A program made the translations under genes and the position numbers. A stretch of 64,000 nt of DNA from Acetobacter fallax (GTDB taxonomy: Bacteria; Pseudomonadota; Alphaproteobacteria; Acetobacterales; Acetobacteraceae): positions 1-64,000 of the forward strand of contig NZ_WOSX01000012.1 in assembly GCF_011516735.1 (NCBI RefSeq). Direction: 5' to 3'. Below the pieces are notes generated by a model. That model worked only from the letters and a program-made list of their open reading frames with translations, was not told where the DNA came from and did not search any database. Below, in pieces: positions 54,445-64,000 of this stretch (within the stretch, counting starts at the first letter, position 1; every line of letters begins with the position of its first letter).

Positions 54445-54912
54445 ATGATCGTTCGTCGTTTTTGCGCCCTCGCACTTGCCGGCGGCCTGGCACTGACCGG
54501 CGCGTCAGTCGCACATGCCCAGTCGTTTGGCGGTCTCGCGAAGGGCGCGGAACAGGGCGCGCTCCAGGGCGCGCTTGGACAGACAGGACTTGGCGGAACG
54601 ACCACATCAGGCACGTCCGGGCTTCTGGGCTCTGTGGGCCTGCCCTCGCTGTCTTCCGCCAGCACCGGTAACGTAACCGGTATTCTGAGCTACTGCGTCC
54701 AGAACAACATCGTCAGCGGTTCAACAGCCACTTCCACACTGAACTCACTTACCGGCAAGTCGAATGTCACAAGCGACACGTCTTACACCGCCGGTCAGCA
54801 GGGTCTCCTTCAGGTTGGCAACGGTAATCAGCTTTCGCTGGCATCGCTGAAGGAAGGTGTTCGCAAGAAGCTGTGCAATGCCGTCCTGAGCAAGTCGCAG
54901 TCCCTCATCTGA
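54445..54912 (+). CDS. DUF2501 (YjjA-like) secreted protein
   Basis: This 155-residue exported protein has a signal peptide ending in SVAHAQS, then a Gly/Ser/Thr-rich part and a conserved C-terminal half (GNVTGILSYCVQNNIVSG, LKEGVRKKLCNAVLSKSQ) with two Cys. The function is unknown. The start at 54445 is chosen for AAAGGGG and the signal peptide. Confidence 0.88.
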   Translation: MIVRRFCALALAGGLALTGASVAHAQSFGGLAKGAEQGALQGALGQTGLGGTTTSGTSGLLGSVGLPSLSSASTGNVTGILSYCVQNNIVSGSTATSTLNSLTGKSNVTSDTSYTAGQQGLLQVGNGNQLSLASLKEGVRKKLCNAVLSKSQSLI

Positions 54913-54963
54913 TGTCTTCATGGAATGGTGATCTGCAACAGACCGCCATTCCGTCGCCATCAT

Positions 54964-55005
54964 AAAAAACCCGCCCGGATCAGCACGATCGGGGCGGGTT
55001 TTTTT
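54964..55005. terminator. Bidirectional rho-independent terminator
   Basis: CCCGCCC and GGGCGGG with inner GATC pairing, A-run before and T-run after. It serves the DUF2501 gene on the plus strand and nusG on the minus strand. Confidence 0.95.
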
Positions 55006-55061
55006 AAGTCAGCCTCTCTTCCGGCATGCCAGTGCGTGCCGTCAGGAACGGATCGACAGCG

Positions 55062-55592
55062 TCAGAGCTTCTCGACCTGGCTGTATTCCAGATCCACCGG
55101 GGTCGAGCGGCCAAAGATCGAAACACTGACCTTGAGGCGATTTTTATCTTCGTCAACCTCTTCCACCACACCATTGAACGATGTGAACGGACCATCAGCC
55201 ACACGAACCTGCTCACCGACTTCGAAAGTAACAGACGAACGCGGACGTTCGACGCCTTCCTGAGCCTGCTTCATGATCCGTTCAGCTTCAGCCTCAGGGA
55301 TCGGGCTTGGTCGCGTCTTCGAGCCAAGAAAGCCAGTTACTTTTGGTGTGTCCTTGACCAGATGCCAGCTCTCATCCGTCAGATCCATCTTGACCAGCAC
55401 ATAGCCAGGAAAGAACTTCCGCTCGGAGCTGATCTTCTGACCACGACGAACTTCAACAACGTCCTCAGACGGGACGAGCACCTGATCAATGTGATCGGCA
55501 AGCCCTTTCTGGGCCGCCTGCTCCATGATGTGGCTCGCGATCTTCTTCTCGAAACCCGAATAGACGTGCACGACGTACCAACGCTTGGCCAT
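55062..55592 (-). CDS. nusG: Transcription termination/antitermination factor NusG
   Basis: This 176-residue protein has an N-terminal NGN domain ([29 protein letters not shown]) and a C-terminal KOW domain ([21 protein letters not shown]). It binds RNA polymerase and couples it to Rho and ribosomes. It follows secE by nine bases. Confidence 0.97.
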   Translation of the reverse strand: MAKRWYVVHVYSGFEKKIASHIMEQAAQKGLADHIDQVLVPSEDVVEVRRGQKISSERKFFPGYVLVKMDLTDESWHLVKDTPKVTGFLGSKTRPSPIPEAEAERIMKQAQEGVERPRSSVTFEVGEQVRVADGPFTSFNGVVEEVDEDKNRLKVSVSIFGRSTPVDLEYSQVEKL

Positions 55593-55601
55593 GCCGGTCT
55601 T

Positions 55602-55796
55602 CTAACCTCCCAGTCCGAAAAGTTCACGAACGCCGAGGCCGATAACCTGGTCGACGACGAAAAAGAAAATAGAAGCGAGCGTAGCCATCGCGAGCACCGC
55701 GCCTGTCGTCACCAGCGTCGCTCTCCGGGACGGCCAGGTAACGCGCCGCGCTTCAGCCTCCACGTCACGCAGAAATTTCACCGGACTGACAGACAC
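55602..55796 (-). CDS. secE: Preprotein translocase subunit SecE
   Basis: This 64-residue protein has an amphipathic FLRDVEAEARRVTWPSRR and one membrane helix (single-spanning SecE of alphaproteobacteria). The start is GTG. It forms an operon with nusG; tRNA-Trp lies upstream, as in many alphaproteobacteria. Confidence 0.95.
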   Translation of the reverse strand: MSVSPVKFLRDVEAEARRVTWPSRRATLVTTGAVLAMATLASIFFFVVDQVIGLGVRELFGLGG

Positions 55797-55965
55797 TTAC
55801 AACCCTTCTCACGCAGCCTTGGCACGTCCGGTTCATCACCCGCATGTGCTATCAGCCTGATTCGTCCGAAGCCAGCGACTGCCGGTCCGGTTGCTACACT
55901 CTCACCCGAAGCGGGGATCAGACCGAAGGGAGATGCTTCCCACCGGATGTCTGACCAGGCGGGTT

Positions 55966-56042
55966 TGGCAGGGGTGGAGGGTCTCGAACCCACAACCTCC
56001 GGTTTTGGAGACCGGCGCTCTAGCCAATTGAGCTACACCCCT
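55966..56042 (-). tRNA. tRNA-Trp (CCA)
   Basis: The reverse complement begins AGGGGTGTAGCTCAATTGG and ends CACCCCT plus GCCA, so CCA is encoded. Anticodon loop CTCCAAA gives CCA. The acceptor, D, anticodon and T arms all pair. Confidence 0.97.
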
Positions 56043-56306
56043 GCAGAACCGCCCTGCGGAGACCATCTGAAGCAGCGAAAGCCGCTTCATCTGTTCACCG
56101 CGCGAACCGGGCGCAGGCCGCGGAAAAGAATATGTTGCACGTCCAAAGTCAAGAGGGGGAGGCGCAAACTTTGCTTCCGCCTGATCCCATGTAACCCTGC
56201 GAGTCAACGTTTTCCGGCATTTTCGGCATAGTAAACAGGCCGTATTTTTTCACGAACCCGATGGCTTGCCTCATTTGCGTGAGATGTAGTATAAGCCGAC
56301 CGGGAC

Positions 56307-56380
56307 GCGGGCGTAGCATAGTGGTAATGCAGTAGCCTTCCAAGCTTCTTAGGAGGGTTCGATTCCCTTCGCCCGCTCCA
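56307..56380 (+). tRNA. tRNA-Gly (UCC)
   Basis: GCGGGCG pairs with CGCCCGC; discriminator T and CCA are encoded. The anticodon loop CTTCCAA gives UCC. The T-loop GGTTCGATTCC is normal. Confidence 0.95.
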
Positions 56381-56511
56381 GTTTCTCTCCTGATTTTTCT
56401 GGCTGTAAGCGGGTCGCGGTCCGTAGTGGTTTGTCTCTGACGCCGGTTCAGAGGTGACTCCTCATAAAAAAGCCGCTGGTCCGGTTCGCCCCGACCGGAA
56501 CGGCTGACATC

Positions 56512-57957
56512 ATGAATGGCCTCGTAACGCGTGATCGACGCTGGCTCATTCTCGCATCCTGCTGCCTCAGTCTCCTGCTCGTGACGATGGACGTGACGAT
56601 CGTCAACGTCGTCCTGCCTTCGATTCGTCACGCATTCGGTGCCGGTATCTCCGGTCTGCAGTGGATCGTGGACGCCTATACTCTGGTGGTGGCGGCCTTT
56701 CTCATGCTGGCGGGTTCAGTTGCGGATCGTATCGGGCGTCGGCGCGTGTTCCTCACCGGTGTCGTGACGTTCTGTCTTGGTTCTGCATTTTGCGGATTCG
56801 CCACATCCACAACTCAGATGATCTTGGCGCGCGTCTTTCAGGGCGTGGGTGGCGCCATGATGAATCCGGTCGCTTTGTCGATTATCGCCAATACCTTCCT
56901 CGACCCTCGCGAACGAGCCCGTGCAATCGGAATCTGGGGTATGATGTCGGGAGCTGCTCTTGCACTCGGTCCAATAGTCGGCGGATTTGTAAGTGACTGG
57001 ATCGGGTGGCGCTTTGTCTTCTGGATCAATCTGCCGATCGGTCTTGTCGCTCTGATTATGACGCTGCGCTTCGTTCCCGAATCGCGGGCATCAGTCAGGC
57101 CGCCGCTCGATTTTCCGGCTCAGTTCCTGGCAGGCGCGGCCTCCGCCTGTCTTGTGGCGGCCCTTATTGAAGGGCCGGATGCCGGATGGGGCGGTGCCTG
57201 GACGGTGAGTCTGCTCGCGCTCTCTTTCGTCGCGGCGGGAGGATTTATCCTTGTTGAACTCTTCCGTGCGAATCCAATGCTCGATCTGCGGCTTTTCCGT
57301 TCGATCCCCTTTGCGCTCGCAACCGTTCTGGCTGTGCTGTGTTTTGCCATCTTTTCCTCGCTCCTGTTTCTCAACACCATTTATCTGCAGGACGTCAGGG
57401 GGCTGCTGCCTCGCCAGGCAGGTCTGAGACTGATGCCGCTGGCCATCGCCGTCATGGTCGCGGCTCCGCTGTCCGGCCGGCTTGTCGCTGCCCGCGGCGC
57501 ACGGCTGCCGCTTATGCTGTCCGGAATCGGGCTGGCGCTGGGATCTCTCCTGATGACGGGTCTCACCGCGGGTATGCCAGAGTGGCAACTGACCCTCGCC
57601 TATCTGCTGGTAGGGGCCGGATTCGGCCTGTGCAACGCGCCAATCACCAATGCTGCCGTTTCCGGCATGCCCCGCAAGCGGGCAGGGCTGGCGGCGGCCA
57701 TTGCTTCGACCAGCAGGCAGATCGGCGCTTCACTCGGTGTCGCGGTGGCCGGAAGCGTGCGGAATGGCCATGCCGGCGTGCATAATTTCACTGACGATTT
57801 TCTCGCCACAGTTCATCCCGTGTTCTGGATGTCTGTCTTTCTCGGAGTCGCCGTGAGCATGTGTGGCGTTATCGCGACAGGTCGCCGTGCTCAGGAATCT
57901 GCGGCCCGTGTTGCATCCGGCTTTTCTGACAAAGTTTTGCCGGATGCCCGAATGTGA
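56512..57957 (+). CDS. MFS drug exporter (DHA2/EmrB-type)
   Basis: This 481-residue transporter has about 14 membrane helices and the family motifs VTMDVTIVNVVLPSI in helix 1, DRIGRRRVFLTG after helix 2 and GPIVGGFVSDWIGWRFVFWIN in helix 5. It should export drugs or organic compounds with proton exchange. Single gene without an adjacent regulator. Confidence 0.92.
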   Translation: MNGLVTRDRRWLILASCCLSLLLVTMDVTIVNVVLPSIRHAFGAGISGLQWIVDAYTLVVAAFLMLAGSVADRIGRRRVFLTGVVTFCLGSAFCGFATSTTQMILARVFQGVGGAMMNPVALSIIANTFLDPRERARAIGIWGMMSGAALALGPIVGGFVSDWIGWRFVFWINLPIGLVALIMTLRFVPESRASVRPPLDFPAQFLAGAASACLVAALIEGPDAGWGGAWTVSLLALSFVAAGGFILVELFRANPMLDLRLFRSIPFALATVLAVLCFAIFSSLLFLNTIYLQDVRGLLPRQAGLRLMPLAIAVMVAAPLSGRLVAARGARLPLMLSGIGLALGSLLMTGLTAGMPEWQLTLAYLLVGAGFGLCNAPITNAAVSGMPRKRAGLAAAIASTSRQIGASLGVAVAGSVRNGHAGVHNFTDDFLATVHPVFWMSVFLGVAVSMCGVIATGRRAQESAARVASGFSDKVLPDARM

Positions 57958-58181
57958 AATCCTGTGCGGCAGAGTTTCTCGCCGGATGTTTCTCGCCGGA
58001 CAGAATCTGACGGGTATGTCCCAAAAAGCCCGGGTCTGCTCTGTTGCGTGGTCCGGGTCTCCATGCTAGAGGCCGCGCCAATAACAAATTGCGACCGGGC
58101 GTGTGCTCGGGTCCGGTATAGCCCACCCCGGCATCACGTCTGCTGGCGCGCCTGGGGAACGCAGAAGGGGAAGAGCCAAAC

Positions 58182-58772
58182 GTGGCCACTGCCGTAACGA
58201 GTACCCGTTCCGCACCTCAATCCCCTGTTGGGGCCGGCGGTCTTGCGGGGCGATATGCGACTGCGCTGTACGAGCTTGCCGCCGATCGCCAGCAGCTTGA
58301 TGACGTTTTGTCTGAGACTGATGCTCTTGCGCGTCTGATCGATGAAAGTCAGGAACTGCGGTTCGTGCTTGGTGATGCCCGGCTCGATATCAGGGACTCC
58401 CGGAAAGCCATTCTCGCTATTCTGACGCAGCAGGGCTTCGGGCAAACCGTTACCAGCTTTGTCGGCGTGATTGCAGATAATCGTCGTCTGTCCCGTCTAC
58501 GTGAAATTCTCGCGGCTTTTGCCGCCGTGGCTGCTGCCCGGCGTGGTGAAATGACCGCTGAAGTGGTCAGCGCTGAAGCGCTGACCACGGCGCAGCGTGC
58601 TCAGCTACAGGGTAAGCTCGCCGAAGCAGGCTATTCGCGTGTCAATCTTCAGGAGCGCGTAGACCCGGAGATCCTCGGTGGTCTCGTGGTTCGCGTTGGT
58701 CCGCGCCTGTTTGACAGCAGCCTGCAGTCCCGCCTTGTCCGCCTGCATTATGCCATGAAGGGAGCCGCGTGA
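58182..58772 (+). CDS. atpH: ATP synthase F1 subunit delta
   Basis: This 196-residue stator subunit has [14 protein letters not shown] at the start and [22 protein letters not shown] near the end. GTG start with AGGGGAAGAG upstream. First gene of atpHAGDC; Fo genes are elsewhere, as is usual for alphaproteobacteria. Confidence 0.95.
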   Translation: MATAVTSTRSAPQSPVGAGGLAGRYATALYELAADRQQLDDVLSETDALARLIDESQELRFVLGDARLDIRDSRKAILAILTQQGFGQTVTSFVGVIADNRRLSRLREILAAFAAVAAARRGEMTAEVVSAEALTTAQRAQLQGKLAEAGYSRVNLQERVDPEILGGLVVRVGPRLFDSSLQSRLVRLHYAMKGAA

Positions 58773-60307
58773 TGGAAATTCGTCCCGCCGAGATTTCGGA
58801 TATCCTCAAGCAGCAGATCGCTTCGTTCGATACGGCATCTGAAATTGCCGAGACCGGTACGGTCCTGTCGGTCGGAGACGGTATTGCCCGTGTCTATGGC
58901 CTTCAGAACGTCATGGCCGGTGAGCTTGTCGATTTCCCGGCCGCCGGCCAGAAAGGCATGGCGCTGAACCTCGAAAACGATAACGTCGGTATCGTTATCT
59001 TCGGTTCCGACACGGAAATCCGTGAAGGTGATACCGTAAACCGCTCCGGTGCGGTCGTTGAGGTTCCTGTTGGTAAGGGTCTTCTCGGTCGCGTCGTCGA
59101 TGGTCTCGGTAACCCGATCGACGGCAAGGGTCCGCTCACAGACGTCACGCTCAAACCGGCCGAAATCAAGGCGCCAGGCATTATGCCGCGCCAGTCGGTC
59201 AGTGAGCCGATGCAGACCGGCATTAAGGCGATTGACGCGCTGGTTCCTGTCGGCCGCGGTCAGCGTGAGCTGGTGATCGGTGACCGTCAGACTGGTAAGA
59301 CCGCCATTCTGCTCGATACCATTCTTGCCCAGAAAGATGTGAATGCGCTCGGTGACGACAAGAAGTCGCTGTACTGCATCTATGTCGCCATCGGGCAGAA
59401 GCGGTCCACTGTTGCCCAGTTGGTGCGCACACTCGAAGAGCGTGGTGCGATGGCTTACTCCATAGTCGTCGCCGCAACGGCTTCCGATCCGGCTCCGATG
59501 CAGTATCTCGCGCCGTATTCCGCCTGTTCAATGGGTGAATATTTCCGTGACAACGGCATGCATGCCCTGATCTGCTACGATGACCTGTCGAAGCAGGCTG
59601 TGGCTTATCGCCAGATGTCTCTGTTGCTGCGTCGTCCGCCGGCACGCGAGGCGTATCCGGGTGACGTTTTCTATCTGCATTCCCGCCTGCTGGAACGCGC
59701 AGCGAAGATGTCCGACAAGAACGGCGCCGGCTCACTGACAGCCCTGCCTGTTATTGAGACCCAGGCAGGTGACGTCGCGGCTTACATCCCGACTAACGTC
59801 ATCTCCATCACCGATGGTCAGATCTTCCTTGAGACCGATCTGTTTTACCGTGGCATCCGTCCTGCCGTGAACGTCGGTGGTTCCGTGTCCCGCGTCGGAT
59901 CGGCCGCGCAGATCAAATCGATGAAACAGGTTGCCGGTAAAATTAAACTCGAACTGGCCCAGTACCGTGAAATGGCTGCCTTCTCGCAGTTTGCCTCGGA
60001 TCTCGATCCGGCGACGCAGAAACAGCTGGCTCGTGGGGCGCGTCTTGTCGAACTGCTCAAACAGCCCGAATCCTCGCCTCTGGCAGTTGAAGAGCAGGTG
60101 ATTGTCCTGTTTGCCGGCACCCGTGGTTACATCGACGGTATTGCCGTTGATCAGGTTGTCCCGTGGGAAAACAAATTGCTTGGTGAGCTGCGTGGTCCCG
60201 CGAAGGATCTCATTCAGGGGCTGCGGACAGAGCGGCAGATCACCAAGGATCTTGAAACCAGAATCGGTGAATTCCTGACTGACTTCAATCGCCGTTTCGT
60301 CGTCTGA
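58772..60307 (+). CDS. atpA: ATP synthase F1 subunit alpha
   Basis: This 511-residue subunit has the non-catalytic nucleotide site [14 protein letters not shown] and the family signature region [17 protein letters not shown]. The ATG at 58772 shares a base with the atpH stop (TGATG). Confidence 0.98.
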   Translation: MEIRPAEISDILKQQIASFDTASEIAETGTVLSVGDGIARVYGLQNVMAGELVDFPAAGQKGMALNLENDNVGIVIFGSDTEIREGDTVNRSGAVVEVPVGKGLLGRVVDGLGNPIDGKGPLTDVTLKPAEIKAPGIMPRQSVSEPMQTGIKAIDALVPVGRGQRELVIGDRQTGKTAILLDTILAQKDVNALGDDKKSLYCIYVAIGQKRSTVAQLVRTLEERGAMAYSIVVAATASDPAPMQYLAPYSACSMGEYFRDNGMHALICYDDLSKQAVAYRQMSLLLRRPPAREAYPGDVFYLHSRLLERAAKMSDKNGAGSLTALPVIETQAGDVAAYIPTNVISITDGQIFLETDLFYRGIRPAVNVGGSVSRVGSAAQIKSMKQVAGKIKLELAQYREMAAFSQFASDLDPATQKQLARGARLVELLKQPESSPLAVEEQVIVLFAGTRGYIDGIAVDQVVPWENKLLGELRGPAKDLIQGLRTERQITKDLETRIGEFLTDFNRRFVV

Positions 60308-60322
60308 TCGCGAGTATCGTTC

Positions 60323-62742
<2,420 letters not shown>

Positions 62743-62771
62743 TTTAGCCGACGTCGGAAGGGACCGTTAGA

Positions 62772-63179
62772 ATGCCGATTAAGGTCGAAATCATCAGCCC
62801 CGAGAAGGTTCTGGTGTCCCGCGACGTAGACATGGTCGTGATGCCAGGTGAGGAAGGTGATATTGCCGCCATGCCCGAGCACGCGCCTATGATGCTTTTG
62901 CTCCGGGGTGGAACTGTGTCCCTTTACGATGGTGACACAGTGACGGACCAGTATTTTGTAGGCGGCGGGTTTGCCGACATGACTCCGACCCGTTGCACGA
63001 TTCTCGCGGACGAAGCTGTTCCGGTGACACAAATCTCTATTGATGCAGCAACCGCCCGTCTCGAAGCATTGACTGAAGCATGGGATGCCGCAGATAAATC
63101 CGATGTCGCGCGGCTGGAGGGTCTTATGTCGAAGATCCAGTCAGTTCGTGCTGAGATTGATGCGGGTGCAGGCAACTAA
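62772..63179 (+). CDS. atpC: ATP synthase F1 subunit epsilon
   Basis: This 135-residue subunit has an N-terminal beta-sandwich (VEIISPEKVLVSRDVDMVV, GEEGDIAAMPEHAPMM) and a C-terminal helical part. Last gene of the F1 operon, followed by a terminator. Confidence 0.96.
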   Translation: MPIKVEIISPEKVLVSRDVDMVVMPGEEGDIAAMPEHAPMMLLLRGGTVSLYDGDTVTDQYFVGGGFADMTPTRCTILADEAVPVTQISIDAATARLEALTEAWDAADKSDVARLEGLMSKIQSVRAEIDAGAGN

Positions 63180-63208
63180 GCTCGCCTCATTCGGACTAAT
63201 ATCAATCG

Positions 63209-63246
63209 AAAAACCGGGTTAGCCTGCAAGCTTGCCCGGTTTTTTG
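63209..63246 (+). terminator. Rho-independent terminator of the atp operon
   Basis: AACCGGG and CCCGGTT pair, with inner AGC/GCT, followed by six T residues. It lies 30 bases after the atpC stop. Confidence 0.93.
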
Positions 63247-63322
63247 TTGCGTGAATCCGGATGGGTGTCAGGCAACGCAGTTATTTTCATGTCACTCGGA
63301 AACTCGGTGTAGCTTCACAATC

Positions 63323-63793
63323 TCAGCCGCGTCCGCGATATCCGGGTACATCCTGAGACGGAATCCAGACCCCCTCCGGAGGCGCCCCTGTCTGCCAGAA
63401 AACGTCAATCGGCATGCCTCCGCGTGGATACCAGTAAGCCCCGATCCGCAGCCATTCCGGGTCCAGGAGCGTGACGAGTGTCTCGGCGATCGTCACAGAG
63501 CAGTCCTCATGGAAAGCACCATGATTACGAAAGCTGGTAAGATACAGCTTCAGTGATTTGCTCTCTACGATCCAGTCACGGGGAATATAGTCGATCACCA
63601 GATGAGCAAAATCCGGCTGTCCGGTTACCGGGCAAAGAGATGTAAATTCGGGTGCCGTAAACCGAACGACATAGAAGCGGCCTTTGTGAGGCGCCGGAAC
63701 ACGCTCAAGGTGTGCCTCTTCCGGCGAGGCAGGCATAGTGGTTGCGCGACCAAGCTGCGTCAGAGCAGCCGTGCCATCATCATGCTGTGTCAT
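63323..63793 (-). CDS. queF: NADPH-dependent 7-cyano-7-deazaguanine reductase QueF
   Basis: This 156-residue unimodular QueF reduces preQ0 to preQ1 in queuosine synthesis. Catalytic Cys lies in [14 protein letters not shown] and the QueF motif is ESKSLKLYL. The start at 63793 gives normal family length; in-frame ATGs at 63829 and further up would add an unlike N-terminus. Confidence 0.94.
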   Translation of the reverse strand: MTQHDDGTAALTQLGRATTMPASPEEAHLERVPAPHKGRFYVVRFTAPEFTSLCPVTGQPDFAHLVIDYIPRDWIVESKSLKLYLTSFRNHGAFHEDCSVTIAETLVTLLDPEWLRIGAYWYPRGGMPIDVFWQTGAPPEGVWIPSQDVPGYRGRG

Positions 63794-63895
63794 GGATATG
63801 TTCCGTGCATTGGTGTGCGCATCTGTCATTGAGGTATGTCGGACGTCAAGCGGGGAGAGCTTCCGCTTTTCGGTTTCGCTGTGTATGTGAGAACT

Positions 63896-64000
63896 ATGCC
63901 AAGGCCCCAAAAACACAGCTTTCCAGAACCGCGTCTCGTCACCGAAACCGATGATCTTGCCGAGACCACAGATCGCCTCCGTTCAGAGCCATTCGTGGCT
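63896..64000 (+). CDS. Start of a ribonuclease D-like protein (partial)
   Basis: The first 35 codons (starting [20 protein letters not shown] and reaching RLRSEPFVA) run off the window. The pattern of a start strand, a helix and then FVA matches the beginning of ribonuclease D before its VDTEF motif, which would come next. It is divergent from queF. Tentative because the catalytic part is not visible. Confidence 0.5.
   Translation, partial: MPRPQKHSFPEPRLVTETDDLAETTDRLRSEPFVA

Overview
The window is a chromosomal segment of an acetic acid bacterium (Acetobacteraceae, Alphaproteobacteria). The evidence is a GC-rich host background, a hopanoid locus (hpnA-B-C-D-E, squalene-hopene cyclase, hpnG), an F1 ATP synthase operon without Fo genes, sdhCDAB, secE-nusG next to tRNA-Trp, and a secreted alpha-amino acid ester hydrolase of the kind characterised from Acetobacter. 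Genus cannot be fixed from sequence reading alone.

Positions 1-6606 are the right part of a foreign, visibly AT-rich integrative and mobilizable element inserted at the 3' end of a tRNA-Leu(UAA) gene. It carries a tyrosine integrase next to the tRNA, a small secreted protein, an HUH Rep-like protein, a small acidic ORF, a MobC-like protein and a relaxase. The left end lies outside the window. A 74-bp palindromic sequence occurs inside the relaxase gene, in frame, and again in inverted orientation upstream of mobC with an extra hairpin arm.

Positions 6760-18550 hold host genes: a YgjP-type metallopeptidase with a YcgN-type cysteine-cluster protein; an ABC importer locus whose ATPase has lost its catalytic motifs and whose permease is very short; a DUF883/YqjE-like membrane pair; and a MarR-regulated FUSC/DUF1656/HlyD/NodT efflux operon. 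Positions 18900-23400 hold a 2OG-Fe(II) oxygenase, a GT87 membrane glycosyltransferase, a prephenate dehydrogenase and an HpnL-like flippase-domain protein. Positions 23786-31961 are the hopanoid operon. A large tandem GT2 glycosyltransferase and a phosphatase with an attenuator-like leader follow.

Positions 35965-40437 encode a TonB-dependent receptor followed by the ester hydrolase. Positions 40945-46434 mix an acyltransferase, a CsaA-like protein, a Tat-exported FAD oxidoreductase, a secreted protein and a haloacid dehalogenase. From 47610 to the end is core metabolism: sdhBADC, asd, zwf, secE-nusG, tRNA-Trp, tRNA-Gly, an MFS exporter, atpHAGDC, queF and the start of a ribonuclease D-like gene.

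The most unusual feature of the host part is a family of about 220-235 bp intergenic repeats. They are built from strings of perfect hairpins with three-base loops, with inverted copies of the same hairpin pair at both ends, and look like a MITE. At least three lie between convergent genes. A degenerate cobalamin-riboswitch-like fragment sits beside one cluster, without an adjacent target gene.
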